Shown here: positions 32,369-41,344 of the stretch, one piece after another
How positions within the stretch are numbered: position 1 is the stretch's first letter
How the letters are laid out: the number at the start of each line of letters is the position of its first letter
Notes under the pieces: model-generated
Seen by the model: the letters and a program-made list of their open reading frames with translations, nothing else
Told to the model about the DNA's origin: nothing
Database searches by the model: none
Program-made: the position numbers and the translations under genes
Assembly (NCBI GenBank): GCA_963712825.1
Contig: CAVQJP010000024.1
Span: 186,001 to 250,000 of the forward strand
Reading direction: 5' to 3'
Source of the DNA: AP-15 sp963712825
GTDB taxonomy: Bacteria > Pseudomonadota > Alphaproteobacteria > ATCC43930 > CGMCC-115725
DNA length: 64,000 nucleotides

Positions 32369-33946
32369 ATGAATTCGCTCAAATCGTATGCGATGCCGAT
32401 TCTGCACATGCTGTGGCGGCAGAAATGGATCGCCGTCGGCATCGCCTGGCTGGTCTGCACCGTCGGCTGGATCGGCGTCGCCTTTGTCCCGACGAAGTAC
32501 GAATCGTCGGCGCGGGTTTACCTGAACGCGGACCCGCTGCTGACCCCGCTGCTGCACGGGCTGGCGGCTGACACCGACCCGACGCGTCACCTCGACTTTC
32601 TTCAGCGCACGCTGCTGAGCCGGCCCAACCTGGAGCAGCTCGTCAGCCTGACCAATCTCGATGACCGAGTCACCTCGCCGGCGCAGAAGGAGCGGCTTTA
32701 CCAGCAACTGGCCGGCGCCGTCGAAATCCGGCCGATCACGCAGAACCTGATGACGATCTCCTATCGCAACAAGGACCCGCGGACCGCCAAAAACGTCGTG
32801 CAGGCGCTGCTGACGATCTTCGCTGAGAAAACCGCGGGCAGCAGCCGCAACGAGATGGATAGCGCCCAGCGCTTTCTCGACGACGAGATCGCCGCGTATC
32901 GCGACCAGCTGCGCGCGGCCGAACGGCGGCGCGCCGACCTGGCGCGGCAATATCCGGACATCGTCACGAGCCGCGCTCCGGACGGGCCGGCTGGCGGCGA
33001 CAGCGGCAGCCGGCTCGGCCAGGCGCGGGGCGCGGTGCTCAGGGCCAAGGACGACCTCGAGGACGCGACCACCAAGCGCGACTCGCTGCGCCGCGAAATC
33101 GCCTCGGTTCCGCAGATGCTGAGCGTCGACCGCGCGCCGCAGGTCATCGTCAATGGGAGCGGCCTGAGCCCGGAGGAGGCGCGTCTGCAGCAACTGCGCG
33201 CCAACCTCGACACGCTGCGCCTCAAATACACCGATCAGCATCCTGACGTGATCGCCGCGCGCGAGGAAATCCGCCAGCTCGAGAGCGAGCCCAAGCATGC
33301 GGGGGGCGCGGGCTCGGCGGCCGGCGGAGGTACGGGCAAAGCCCAGGTGCCGAATGCCATATACGACCAGCTCAAGGTCAAGCTGGTCGATGCCGAGGGC
33401 CAGGTCGCGGCGGCGCAACGGCGCCTTTCCGAGACCGAGGAGGACGCGACGCGGATCGCGAAAATCGCGCAGTCGGCTCCAGCCGTCGTCACCGAGGCCG
33501 AGGATCTCGACCGCGACTACGGGGTGCTGCAGAAAAACTATCAGGAGCTGGTGTCGCGCCGCGAGGCGACGCTGATCGCCGACGCCGCCGACACCAAAAC
33601 CGAGAAAATCCAGTTTCGCATCGTCGATCCGCCGCAGGTGCCGCTCATCCCGGTCGAGCCCAACCGGCCGCTGCTGGTTTCCTTTGTGCTGCTGGCCGGG
33701 CTTGGAGCGGGCATCGCCACCCCGATCGTGATGGCGCAGCTTGATCGCTCGTTTACCACGATCAACCAGCTGCGCAATCTCGGGATCCCGGTGCTGGGCA
33801 GCGTCACCCGGCTGGCGCTCGGCGCCGAGCGGCGGCGGGCGACGATCCAGTTGGCCGGAGTGTGCGCCAGCGCCGTGGTGCTTGTCGCGGTATACGGCAC
33901 CTTGCTCGCGTTGAGCCTCGGCCTTCATTCTTTGAGCGTGTCGTAA
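32369..33946 (+). CDS. XrtA-type polysaccharide chain-length determinant (Wzz/GNVR)
   Basis: 525 residues from ATG 32369. An N-terminal membrane segment (about 22-41, IAVGIAWLVCTVGWIGVAFV) opens a Wzz domain. A long periplasmic coiled coil follows (about 155-420, with AERRRADLARQYPDI and YTDQHPDVIAAREEIRQLES), then the GNVR-type return (VDPPQVPLIPVEPNRP) and C-terminal membrane segments. It fits the PEP-CTERM-associated chain-length family, which lacks a fused kinase. Its TAA overlaps the ATG of the separate kinase gene, matching their co-function in polymerisation and export. Confidence 0.92.
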   Translation: MNSLKSYAMPILHMLWRQKWIAVGIAWLVCTVGWIGVAFVPTKYESSARVYLNADPLLTPLLHGLAADTDPTRHLDFLQRTLLSRPNLEQLVSLTNLDDRVTSPAQKERLYQQLAGAVEIRPITQNLMTISYRNKDPRTAKNVVQALLTIFAEKTAGSSRNEMDSAQRFLDDEIAAYRDQLRAAERRRADLARQYPDIVTSRAPDGPAGGDSGSRLGQARGAVLRAKDDLEDATTKRDSLRREIASVPQMLSVDRAPQVIVNGSGLSPEEARLQQLRANLDTLRLKYTDQHPDVIAAREEIRQLESEPKHAGGAGSAAGGGTGKAQVPNAIYDQLKVKLVDAEGQVAAAQRRLSETEEDATRIAKIAQSAPAVVTEAEDLDRDYGVLQKNYQELVSRREATLIADAADTKTEKIQFRIVDPPQVPLIPVEPNRPLLVSFVLLAGLGAGIATPIVMAQLDRSFTTINQLRNLGIPVLGSVTRLALGAERRRATIQLAGVCASAVVLVAVYGTLLALSLGLHSLSVS

Positions 33947-34866
33947 TGGCGGAATCGATAGGGTTGATCGAACGCGCGGCGGCGCTGCTGCGGCAACGCG
34001 AGGGTGCGGAGCTCGGGGCGGCGGCGCCGCTGGCGCCTCCGCGGCCGCTCGATGCACGCGCTGCGGCGCCCGAGCCGGTCGCGCCCGACACCGCCGAGCT
34101 GATCCTCGACCGTGGTCAGCTCGCCAGCTTCGGGATCGCGGTGCCCTCGGCGGAGCGGTCGCGCACCGCCGAGGAGTTTCGCCTGATCAAGCGCAATCTG
34201 ACCGCCGCCTGGCCGGCGGGCGGCAGACCCGGCAACGAGCACGCGAGCCGGACGATCATGGTGACGAGCTCGCGGCCCGGCGAAGGCAAGACCTTTGTCG
34301 CGCTGAACCTCGCTCTCGCCTTCTCGTCGGAGCGGGACGTGAAGGCGCTGCTCGTCGATGTCGACACCCACCATTCGGCCCTGAAAACCGTTCTCGGGCT
34401 GCACGGTGCAAAGGGGCTGGTCGAGGTCCTTGCCGGGACCCTGGATTTGGGGAGCGCCCTGATCCGCACCAACATCGAGAATCTCCTCGTCCTGCCGGCC
34501 GGCCAGGGCGGGCCGCATGTGCCCGAGTTGCTGTCCAGCAACCGGATGAGCGCGTTGCTGCACGAGCTGACCCGACGTTTCCCCGACCGGTTGATAGTCC
34601 TCGACACCCCGCCTTGCATGGCGAGCAGCGACGCGGCGACGATGGCGCCGCTGGTCGGCCAAATCGTGTTTGTGGTCGAGGCGTACCGTACCCAGCAAGA
34701 CGAGATCGAAGCCGGGCTCAGCATGCTCAGCTCGTGCCCGCGCATCAGCCTGGTGCTGAACAAGAGTGAACAGGCGAGCGCCCATTTCGGCTCCTACGGC
34801 TACGGCTATCACTATCCCAGCGGCGCCAATGACGAGCTGCGGGGAGATAAGCCTGCACCCGCCTAG
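33946..34866 (+). CDS. XrtA-associated tyrosine autokinase (BY-kinase-like ATPase)
   Basis: 306 residues. Walker A (SRPGEGKT at 109-116), Walker A' (LLVDVD, 135-140) and Walker B (LIVLDTPP, 216-223) define a bacterial tyrosine kinase of the CpsD/ExoP type. The first ~75 residues are a variable, Ala/Pro-rich extension. A tyrosine-rich stretch GSYGYGYHYP near the C-terminus is the likely autophosphorylation cluster. It should act with the chain-length protein just upstream. The start overlaps that gene's stop by one base, and its own end overlaps the outer-membrane protein gene by 38 bases. Confidence 0.92.
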   Translation: MAESIGLIERAAALLRQREGAELGAAAPLAPPRPLDARAAAPEPVAPDTAELILDRGQLASFGIAVPSAERSRTAEEFRLIKRNLTAAWPAGGRPGNEHASRTIMVTSSRPGEGKTFVALNLALAFSSERDVKALLVDVDTHHSALKTVLGLHGAKGLVEVLAGTLDLGSALIRTNIENLLVLPAGQGGPHVPELLSSNRMSALLHELTRRFPDRLIVLDTPPCMASSDAATMAPLVGQIVFVVEAYRTQQDEIEAGLSMLSSCPRISLVLNKSEQASAHFGSYGYGYHYPSGANDELRGDKPAPA

Positions 34867-36631
34867 AAGCGCCGCCGGCCGCGCTTCCAGGCGGGCGCAC
34901 CGCAGGCTGACGCTGCTGCTGTCGGCTGCTGCCGCGGTCCATGCGGGGCCGGCGGCGGCGCAGCTCGCGACCGGCCTCGGTCCGGTCGGAACCGCACCCG
35001 CGGGCACCGCGCCGACGATCTTGCCGCCGCCGCCCTCGGGACCGTTCGGGCTGCCCAACCCGCTTACGTCGCCCAACGCGTTGCCGTCCGGGGTAATACC
35101 GACGCCGGCGACGCCGCCGACCCCGCCGCTCGGGTTGCCGGCGCCCGGGGCCGGGATCATCCCGCTCCAGGCTTACGATCCAAATGCCCCGGCGATTCTG
35201 ATCCAACCCACCGCGACGCTCGGCGAACGGTTCACCGACAACATCAACTACACCGCGACGCATCGGACCGCGGGTGTCGAAACCATGCTGATCCCCGGGG
35301 TTTCGATATCGGCGGACACGCCGCGCTTCACCGGCGTGCTGTCCGGGTCGGCCTCGGGCAACATCTACACGCCGGCCAGCAATCTCAACCAGCTGACCGC
35401 CAACCTTTATGGCAATGGAACGGGAACCGTTCTTCCCGACCACCTGTTCGTCGATGCCGCGAGCTATATAACGCAAGGTTCGACTTTGCCGGGGTTGGGG
35501 TTTCTCCAACCTTCGCTGTTGCCGAGCAACCAGCAGACGCAGGTCTACAGCAACACGGTGTCGCCGTATTTTCGCCAATCGATCTACGGCCTGCTCGACA
35601 CCGAGTTGCGCTACCGCTTTGGGGCGACGAATTTCGGCGGCACCACCGCGATTGCCTCGACGACGTCCCCGTTCGCATCGAACCTGGCGAGCGGCATCCT
35701 GAACGAAGGAACGCTGACGGCGACAACCGGCCAGGATTTCGAGAGGGCGATCTCCCGGCTGACCATCGACGGGTCGAGCTTCAATTCGAGCTCGACCTCG
35801 CAAAACAAGCAATTCAGCGCGTTCGACGACATCGAATACCGGATCAGACCCAATATCTCCGCGCTCGGCCGGGCCGGATACCAGGACATCGAATACCCGT
35901 TTGCGCCCGCGGCGACGTTCAGGGGCGTAACGTGGCTCGCCGGCGGACGCCTCGGCTCGGCCGCCGATTACGGCTATGTCAGTCTCGAATACGGCCGCGT
36001 CCAGGGCGTATACGGCTTTACCGGATCCGCGAATTACCAGGTCACGCCGACAATCACCGTAGAGGCCAACCTGGCCCAGGGGATCGAGTCGCCGGGTGAA
36101 TCGTTCCAAACTTCGTTGGCCGGCTCGACATTGAGCCCCGAGGGCACGATCGTCGACCAGTACAGCGGCCTGCCGACCGCATTCTACAACCCGGGGCTTG
36201 GGCTTAACAACAACGTCTACCGCCAGCATCTTTACAACGTCGGTGTCAACGACCAGATCGGCGTCAATACTTACTCAATTTACGGATATTTCATAAATCA
36301 GCAGTCTCTGACGCCGCCGATTACTCCAGCTACCGACAGCACCGGCGCTTCTTTCACCTGGGGTCGCGCCATACGGCCCGACCTGAACGGCAACGCCTCG
36401 CTTGGTTATTTCAGAACGACCAATGTCGTCACGATAAATACCTTGACGCCGGTCAACAATACCAGTATTATTACTGCCAACATCGGTCTCAATTACGCCT
36501 TCGCGCGGGCGTTGACCGGGTCGATATATTACACGTTTTCATACCAGCCGAATGGCGGCACGATCGTGAGCGGTCAATCTGGCAATATCGTGGTAAATTC
36601 GCTGCAGCTGCTTTTGACCAAGGCGTTCTGA
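34829..36631 (+). CDS. XrtA/PEP-CTERM-associated outer-membrane beta-barrel protein (TIGR03016-like)
   Basis: About 600 residues from ATG 34829, inside the end of the kinase gene. A signal peptide (LTLLLSAAAAVHAGPAAA) leads into a long Pro/Gly/Thr-rich segment (about 50-110), then repeated beta strands rich in aromatic and small residues (for example TATLGERFTDNINYTATH, YVSLEYGRVQGVYGFTGSAN). It ends in a terminal strand finishing in Phe (LQLLLTKAF), the usual outer-membrane sorting signal. The family occurs in exosortase-A clusters and is taken to be part of the secretion pore. No enzyme motif is seen. Confidence 0.85.
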   Translation: MTSCGEISLHPPRSAAGRASRRAHRRLTLLLSAAAAVHAGPAAAQLATGLGPVGTAPAGTAPTILPPPPSGPFGLPNPLTSPNALPSGVIPTPATPPTPPLGLPAPGAGIIPLQAYDPNAPAILIQPTATLGERFTDNINYTATHRTAGVETMLIPGVSISADTPRFTGVLSGSASGNIYTPASNLNQLTANLYGNGTGTVLPDHLFVDAASYITQGSTLPGLGFLQPSLLPSNQQTQVYSNTVSPYFRQSIYGLLDTELRYRFGATNFGGTTAIASTTSPFASNLASGILNEGTLTATTGQDFERAISRLTIDGSSFNSSSTSQNKQFSAFDDIEYRIRPNISALGRAGYQDIEYPFAPAATFRGVTWLAGGRLGSAADYGYVSLEYGRVQGVYGFTGSANYQVTPTITVEANLAQGIESPGESFQTSLAGSTLSPEGTIVDQYSGLPTAFYNPGLGLNNNVYRQHLYNVGVNDQIGVNTYSIYGYFINQQSLTPPITPATDSTGASFTWGRAIRPDLNGNASLGYFRTTNVVTINTLTPVNNTSIITANIGLNYAFARALTGSIYYTFSYQPNGGTIVSGQSGNIVVNSLQLLLTKAF

Positions 36632-36635
36632 GCCG

Positions 36636-37628
36636 ATGTACGCGGAATTCTACGGGCTCGCGACGCGGCCGTTTCAGCTGACGCCGGATGCGCGCTTTTT
36701 TTTCGAGAGCAGCGTCCACCGCCAGGCGATGGCCTACATGGTGTACGGGTTGCACCATGCCGAAGGGTTTATCATCATCACCGGCGAAGTCGGGGCGGGA
36801 AAGACCATTCTCGTCGACAATCTGCTGACGACAATCAGCCCGGAAAGCTTTGTCGCCGCAAAGATCGTGACCAGCCAATTGGGCGGGGACGATCTGCTGC
36901 ACCTGGTCGCCGCCGGTTTTGGCGTCGCCAAGGAGGGGTTGAGCAAAGGCGCGCTGTTGGAGCGGATCAGCGAGTTTGTGCTCGCCCAACATCGCGCCGG
37001 CAAGCGCGCCCTGCTGATCGTCGACGAGGCGCAGAACCTGTCGTTTGAAGCACTCGAGGAATTGCGCATGCTGTCCAACATCGTCGTCGACAAGACGATG
37101 GCGTTGCAGAGCTTTCTGCTCGGGCAGCCGCAATTCCGCACCGTCCTCGGCAGCCCGGGGCTGGAGCAATTGCGCCAGCGGGTGACCGCGGCCTACCATC
37201 TCGGCCCGCTCAACGAGGCCGAAACCAGGGCCTATATCGAACATCGCCTGCGGCGGGCCGAATGGAAGGACGACCCTCATTTCACCGAAGCCGCATTTCC
37301 GCTGATCTATCAGCACACCGAAGGTGTGCCGCGACGCATCAACACACTGTGCTCGCGGCTCCTGCTTTACGGGTTTCTCGAGCAGCTGCACACCCTGACC
37401 GCGAGCGCCGTCGACAAGGTCGCCAGCGATCTGCACGACGAAATCGCGGTGATGACCGAAACCAAGCCTCCGCCAGCGGGCGGCTCCGGCAGGATCGCCG
37501 CCGCCGACGGGCTCGCGGTCGTCGTCGAGCGCCTCGTTCATCTCGAAAAGAGCGTCGACAAGCACGAGCGCCTGATCCGCCGCGCGATCGAGATCGCGGC
37601 GCATTATTTTCAGGGCGAACGGATGTGA
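36636..37628 (+). CDS. XrtA system-associated ATPase (ExeA-like AAA protein)
   Basis: 330 residues. It begins MYAEFYGLATRPFQLTPDAR, the usual start of this family, followed by Walker A GEVGAGKT (50-57), Walker B LLIVDEAQNL (about 127-135) and the winged C-terminal part of a general-secretion ExeA-type ATPase. It starts 4 bases after the outer-membrane gene and its stop overlaps the deacetylase start (GTGA). It probably energises assembly or export of the polysaccharide, but its exact partner is not known for this family. Confidence 0.92.
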   Translation: MYAEFYGLATRPFQLTPDARFFFESSVHRQAMAYMVYGLHHAEGFIIITGEVGAGKTILVDNLLTTISPESFVAAKIVTSQLGGDDLLHLVAAGFGVAKEGLSKGALLERISEFVLAQHRAGKRALLIVDEAQNLSFEALEELRMLSNIVVDKTMALQSFLLGQPQFRTVLGSPGLEQLRQRVTAAYHLGPLNEAETRAYIEHRLRRAEWKDDPHFTEAAFPLIYQHTEGVPRRINTLCSRLLLYGFLEQLHTLTASAVDKVASDLHDEIAVMTETKPPPAGGSGRIAAADGLAVVVERLVHLEKSVDKHERLIRRAIEIAAHYFQGERM

Positions 37629-38614
37629 GCACGGTGAGCGAATCGATGCAGCGCGCCGAAACCGGCGATCGCGCGCCGCCGTCCCGGCCAGCGCCGGCCG
37701 CGGGCAGCACTCAGGACGAACCCGCGCGTCCTCGTGCCGCTGGTGCGCTGACCGTCGATGTCGAAGATTACTACCAGGTCGAGGCGTTTGCCTCGACGAT
37801 CGACCGCAAGGATTGGGATCGGCTGCCGGCGCGGGTCGAGCGCAACACCCATCGCCTGCTCGACATACTCGCCGAGGCGGCGGTGCCCGCGACCTTTTTT
37901 GTGTTGGGCGGAGTTGCCCGGCGGCACCCGTCGATACCGCGGCGCATCGTCGCCGACGGGCACGAATTGGCCAGCCACGGTACCGACCACCTCCGCGTCG
38001 ACCGGTGCTCGCCCGCCGGGTTTCGCGCCGATGTTCGCAACAGCCGAAAAATCCTCGAAGATCTCGGCGGGGTCCCGGTTGTCGGCTATCGCGCGCCGAC
38101 CTTCTCGATCGGGCGCGAGACCCGATGGGCGCACGCGATCCTCGCCGAGGAAGGCTATCGCTACAGCTCGAGCGTTTATCCGGTCAAGCATGACCTGTAC
38201 GGCAGCCCCGATGCGCCACGCTCGGCATTCTCGCCCTGCCCGGGGCTCGTCGAAATACCGCTGACGACGGTTCGCCTGGCCGGCCGGGATCTCCCGGCCT
38301 CGGGCGGCGGATATTTCCGCCTGTTCCCCTATCCGCTGACCCGCTGGCTGCTGACCAAGGCGGCGCGCGACGCCAAGCCGGCAATCTTTTATCTCCACCC
38401 GTGGGAGATCGATCCCGGCCAGCCGCGACAGAGACAGGCGCCGCTGCGCTCGCAATTTCGCCATTACGTCAATCTCGGCCGCACCGAGCCGCGCCTGCGG
38501 CGTCTGCTGCGCGACTTCCCCTGGAAGCGTCTGGACCACCTGTTCTTGACCGAAGGGTCGGGTCCTTACCCGCTGATCGCGGCATGGACGGACCGTCGCT
38601 CGCCGTCGCCGTAA
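37625..38614 (+). CDS. XrtA-system polysaccharide deacetylase (DUF3473)
   Basis: 329 residues from GTG 37625, overlapping the previous stop (GTGA). The NodB-type catalytic core has the DVED motif at 45-48 (LTVDVEDYYQVEAF), metal histidines H118 and H122 in ASHGTDHLRVD, and the YRAPTFSIG motif. FYLHPWEIDPGQPR near the C-terminus is the DUF3473 signature. The VEDYYQVEAF start is characteristic of the PEP-CTERM-linked family. It should remove acetyl groups from the exopolysaccharide. The next gene begins 31 bases before its end. Confidence 0.93.
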   Translation: MSTVSESMQRAETGDRAPPSRPAPAAGSTQDEPARPRAAGALTVDVEDYYQVEAFASTIDRKDWDRLPARVERNTHRLLDILAEAAVPATFFVLGGVARRHPSIPRRIVADGHELASHGTDHLRVDRCSPAGFRADVRNSRKILEDLGGVPVVGYRAPTFSIGRETRWAHAILAEEGYRYSSSVYPVKHDLYGSPDAPRSAFSPCPGLVEIPLTTVRLAGRDLPASGGGYFRLFPYPLTRWLLTKAARDAKPAIFYLHPWEIDPGQPRQRQAPLRSQFRHYVNLGRTEPRLRRLLRDFPWKRLDHLFLTEGSGPYPLIAAWTDRRSPSP

Positions 38615-39630
38615 GACCGTTCCGGGCGGAGGATGCCGGTCGCTGGGACGATTTCGTCCACGCCTGCGCCGACGGGACGTTTTTTCACCTGTCGGCGTGG
38701 CAGCGAGTTATCGAGCGCGCCTTTGGCCACCCTACCCATTACCTTCTCGCCGAACGCGCCGGAGCCGTGACGGGTGTGCTGCCGCTGACCCATGTCCGCT
38801 CGGCCATGTTCGGCTCCTCGCTGATCTCAAACGCGTTCGGCGTCTATGGCGGACCAGTTGCAGCCGACGAGGAGAGCCGCCGGGCGCTTGACGCCGAAGC
38901 GGTGCGGCTGACGGATGTGATCGGCGCGCCGGTGCTGGAAATGCGCGGTGCGGCACCGGACCGGGTCGGCTGGCAGACAAAATCGGGGCTTTACGCGACG
39001 TTTCGCAAGCCGATCCTGCCCGCGATCGAGACCAATCTGAAGGCGGTGCCGCGCAAGCAGCGGGCAATGATCCGCAAAGGGATGCAGAATGGGCTGCGTT
39101 CGCAGATCGACACCGGGGTCGATCGCCTTTATCGCGTCTATGCCGAAAGCGTGCGCAACCTGGGAACGCCGGTCTTCGCCAAATCCTATTTCCGCATCCT
39201 CATCGAAGAATTTTCGCAATCCAGCGACATCGTCACTGTCGTCGACAAGGGGAAGGCGGTGGCGTCGGTGATGAACTTCTATTTCCGCGACGAGGTGCTG
39301 CCCTTTTACGGTGGCGGCGTGCGCGGCGCGCGGGCACTGGCGGCAAATGATTTCATGTACTGGGAAGTCATGCGGCGCGCCTGCGAGCGCGGTTGCCGGC
39401 TGTTTGATTTCGGCCGCAGCAAGACCGGGACCGGCGCCTACGCGTTTAAGCGCAATTGGGGCTTCGAGCCGACGCCGCTTTGCTATCAATACCGGCTGGC
39501 GCCCGGGCAGCAGCTACCCGAGCTGAACCCGCTCAATCCGAAATTCCGGCTGCTCGTCGCCGCCTGGAAGCGCATGCCGTTACCGCTCGCAACCCGGCTC
39601 GGGCCGTTGATCGTCAAGGGGATCGGCTGA
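38584..39630 (+). CDS. XrtA-system FemAB-like GNAT protein
   Basis: 348 residues from ATG 38584, inside the end of the deacetylase gene. It belongs to the FemAB-related PEP-CTERM family: VAVRPFRAEDAGRWDDFVHA, FFHLSAWQRVIERAFGHPTH, KAVPRKQRAMIRKGMQNGL, LPFYGGGVRGARALAANDFM and FDFGRSKTGTGAYAFKRNWG. These proteins carry two GNAT folds and are expected to transfer an aminoacyl or acyl group to the polysaccharide. The exact donor is unknown. The stop is 2 bases before the exosortase start. Confidence 0.92.
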   Translation: MDGPSLAVAVRPFRAEDAGRWDDFVHACADGTFFHLSAWQRVIERAFGHPTHYLLAERAGAVTGVLPLTHVRSAMFGSSLISNAFGVYGGPVAADEESRRALDAEAVRLTDVIGAPVLEMRGAAPDRVGWQTKSGLYATFRKPILPAIETNLKAVPRKQRAMIRKGMQNGLRSQIDTGVDRLYRVYAESVRNLGTPVFAKSYFRILIEEFSQSSDIVTVVDKGKAVASVMNFYFRDEVLPFYGGGVRGARALAANDFMYWEVMRRACERGCRLFDFGRSKTGTGAYAFKRNWGFEPTPLCYQYRLAPGQQLPELNPLNPKFRLLVAAWKRMPLPLATRLGPLIVKGIG

Positions 39631-39632
39631 AC

Positions 39633-41270
39633 ATGGATTTCCAGCACCGCACCGCTGCGCTTGCCCGCCGCGCGCGGTCCCCGTCGCCGGTGCAGGCGGC
39701 GACCGACGATCGGCCGGCCCGAGGTTCGGTCCTGGCGGCAGGCTGGCGCACGGCGGCAATCGTGGTCGCGTTGGCGGCCCTCGTCTTTGGCTTCGTGTTC
39801 TTCCATGACGTCCAGGCGGCGGTCACCGTATGGCTCCAGTCCACCGCCTACAACCACTGCTTCCTGATCCTGCCGTTGATCGGTTTCTTGCTGTGGGAGC
39901 GGCGGGCGGTGTTTTGCGCGGTCGCGCCGACACCGGTGTTCTGGCCGCTGGTGGCGATGCCGCTGTTGTCTGCGGTTTGGCTCGCCGCCGCCGTTCTCGA
40001 CCTCAACGAGGGGCGCCAGCTTGCGGTCGTGGCGATGTTTGAAATCGTGCTGCTGGCGACGATCGGCACCCGGGCGGCTAGAGCGCTGCTGGCGCCGTTG
40101 CTGTTTTTGTTTTTTCTGGTGCCAAGCGGCGCCTTTCTGGTTCCGGGCCTGCAGAAGATTACCGCCGACATCGCTGTCCATGGGCTGCATTTCCTCAATA
40201 TCCCGGTCTACTCGGACGGCATGATGATCGAAATACCCGAAGGCCAGTTCGAAATCGCCGAGGCCTGCGCCGGGTTGCGGTTTTTGATCGCTTCGATCGT
40301 CTTCGGCTGCTTCTTCTCGGTCGTCATGTACCGCAGCTTTTGGCGGCGCGCGCTGTTTATTGCCCTGTCCTTGGCCGTGCCGGTCGGGGCCAATGGCTTG
40401 CGGGCGTTGGGAATTATCGTGCTGGCGCATATCGAGGGCAGCGCCGCCGCGGTCGAGGCCGACCACGTTCTCTATGGCTGGCTTTTCTTTTCGCTGGTGA
40501 TTTTGCTGCTGATTGCGATCGGTGTTTCCTTTGTCGACAAGAACACCGCGTCGCCGGCGATCGCTCCGACCGACGCCGAGCCGCGCTTGGCCTGGCCGTT
40601 CGCTGCGGCCTGCGGGGGTGCCGTTGTGCTCGCGCTGCTCGGGCCGGCTTATGCCGCCCGGCTCGACGACCAGTTTCGGGCCTCTGCCTTACCGTGGACC
40701 GAACCTCCCGGGGTCAACCCGCCATGGCGCGCCGCGGCGGCCGGCGACGGCCCCGGCTGGCGTCCGATGGTCGCCGGCGCCGACCGCGAATTCCTGCAGA
40801 GCTTTGACGCACCGGGTTCGGGCGTGGTCGTCCGTTTTGTCGCGCTTTATCGTTTGCGGGCGGTGGGCAACGCCCTGACCAACAGCGACAACCGCATCGT
40901 CGACGACCGGACATGGCAGCTTGCCGAGCAGGATCGCGGCAAAATCTCCTATCGCGGCCAAACCGTCACGGTGACCGCCAGCCAGATCGTCAGCGGGCCG
41001 CGCCGGCGGTTGGTATGGTCGTTTTACCTGGTTGACGGCAGGATCGCGGCGGGGCTGATCGAGACCAAATTGCTGCAGGCCCGCGCGGTGCTGCTGCGAC
41101 GCGCGCCGCTCGCCGCCTTTGTCGCGATTTCGGCGAGCGAGGACGACCCGGAGCACCGTGCCGCGGAGCAGCTGGAGCAGTTTTTGCGGGCAAACCGGCC
41201 GCTTTTGAGCGATCTCGACGCCCTGAGCGGGGGAAGCAGGGCAGGCAGCACGGCGGCGCGCCCGAACTGA
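39633..41270 (+). CDS. xrtA: Exosortase A with C-terminal EpsI-like domain
   Basis: 545 residues. The first ~300 are the multi-helix exosortase: C212 in EIAEACAGLRFLIAS, R257 in VPVGANGLRALG and H278 in EADHVLYGW form the expected Cys/Arg/His catalytic set of this transmembrane cysteine protease/transpeptidase. It should cut PEP-CTERM sorting signals. After residue ~330 a soluble EpsI-like (DUF3485) domain follows (SGVVVRFVALYRLRAVGNAL, RRLVWSFYLVDGRIAAGLIE); fusion of the two is common in the XrtA type. It is the last gene of the head-to-tail row starting at 31648. Confidence 0.94.
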   Translation: MDFQHRTAALARRARSPSPVQAATDDRPARGSVLAAGWRTAAIVVALAALVFGFVFFHDVQAAVTVWLQSTAYNHCFLILPLIGFLLWERRAVFCAVAPTPVFWPLVAMPLLSAVWLAAAVLDLNEGRQLAVVAMFEIVLLATIGTRAARALLAPLLFLFFLVPSGAFLVPGLQKITADIAVHGLHFLNIPVYSDGMMIEIPEGQFEIAEACAGLRFLIASIVFGCFFSVVMYRSFWRRALFIALSLAVPVGANGLRALGIIVLAHIEGSAAAVEADHVLYGWLFFSLVILLLIAIGVSFVDKNTASPAIAPTDAEPRLAWPFAAACGGAVVLALLGPAYAARLDDQFRASALPWTEPPGVNPPWRAAAAGDGPGWRPMVAGADREFLQSFDAPGSGVVVRFVALYRLRAVGNALTNSDNRIVDDRTWQLAEQDRGKISYRGQTVTVTASQIVSGPRRRLVWSFYLVDGRIAAGLIETKLLQARAVLLRRAPLAAFVAISASEDDPEHRAAEQLEQFLRANRPLLSDLDALSGGSRAGSTAARPN

Positions 41271-41344
41271 CCGGGCGCAACGGTTCGGTTGGCGCCGACC
41301 GCGTCAGCCGGCGCTGGCGCTTCCGCTCTTGCCGTCCGACCAGA

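Noticed and set aside
32327..34057. 576-codon minus-strand frame opposite the chain-length gene
   Set aside because: Antisense shadow; the plus strand encodes a recognisable Wzz/GNVR protein.
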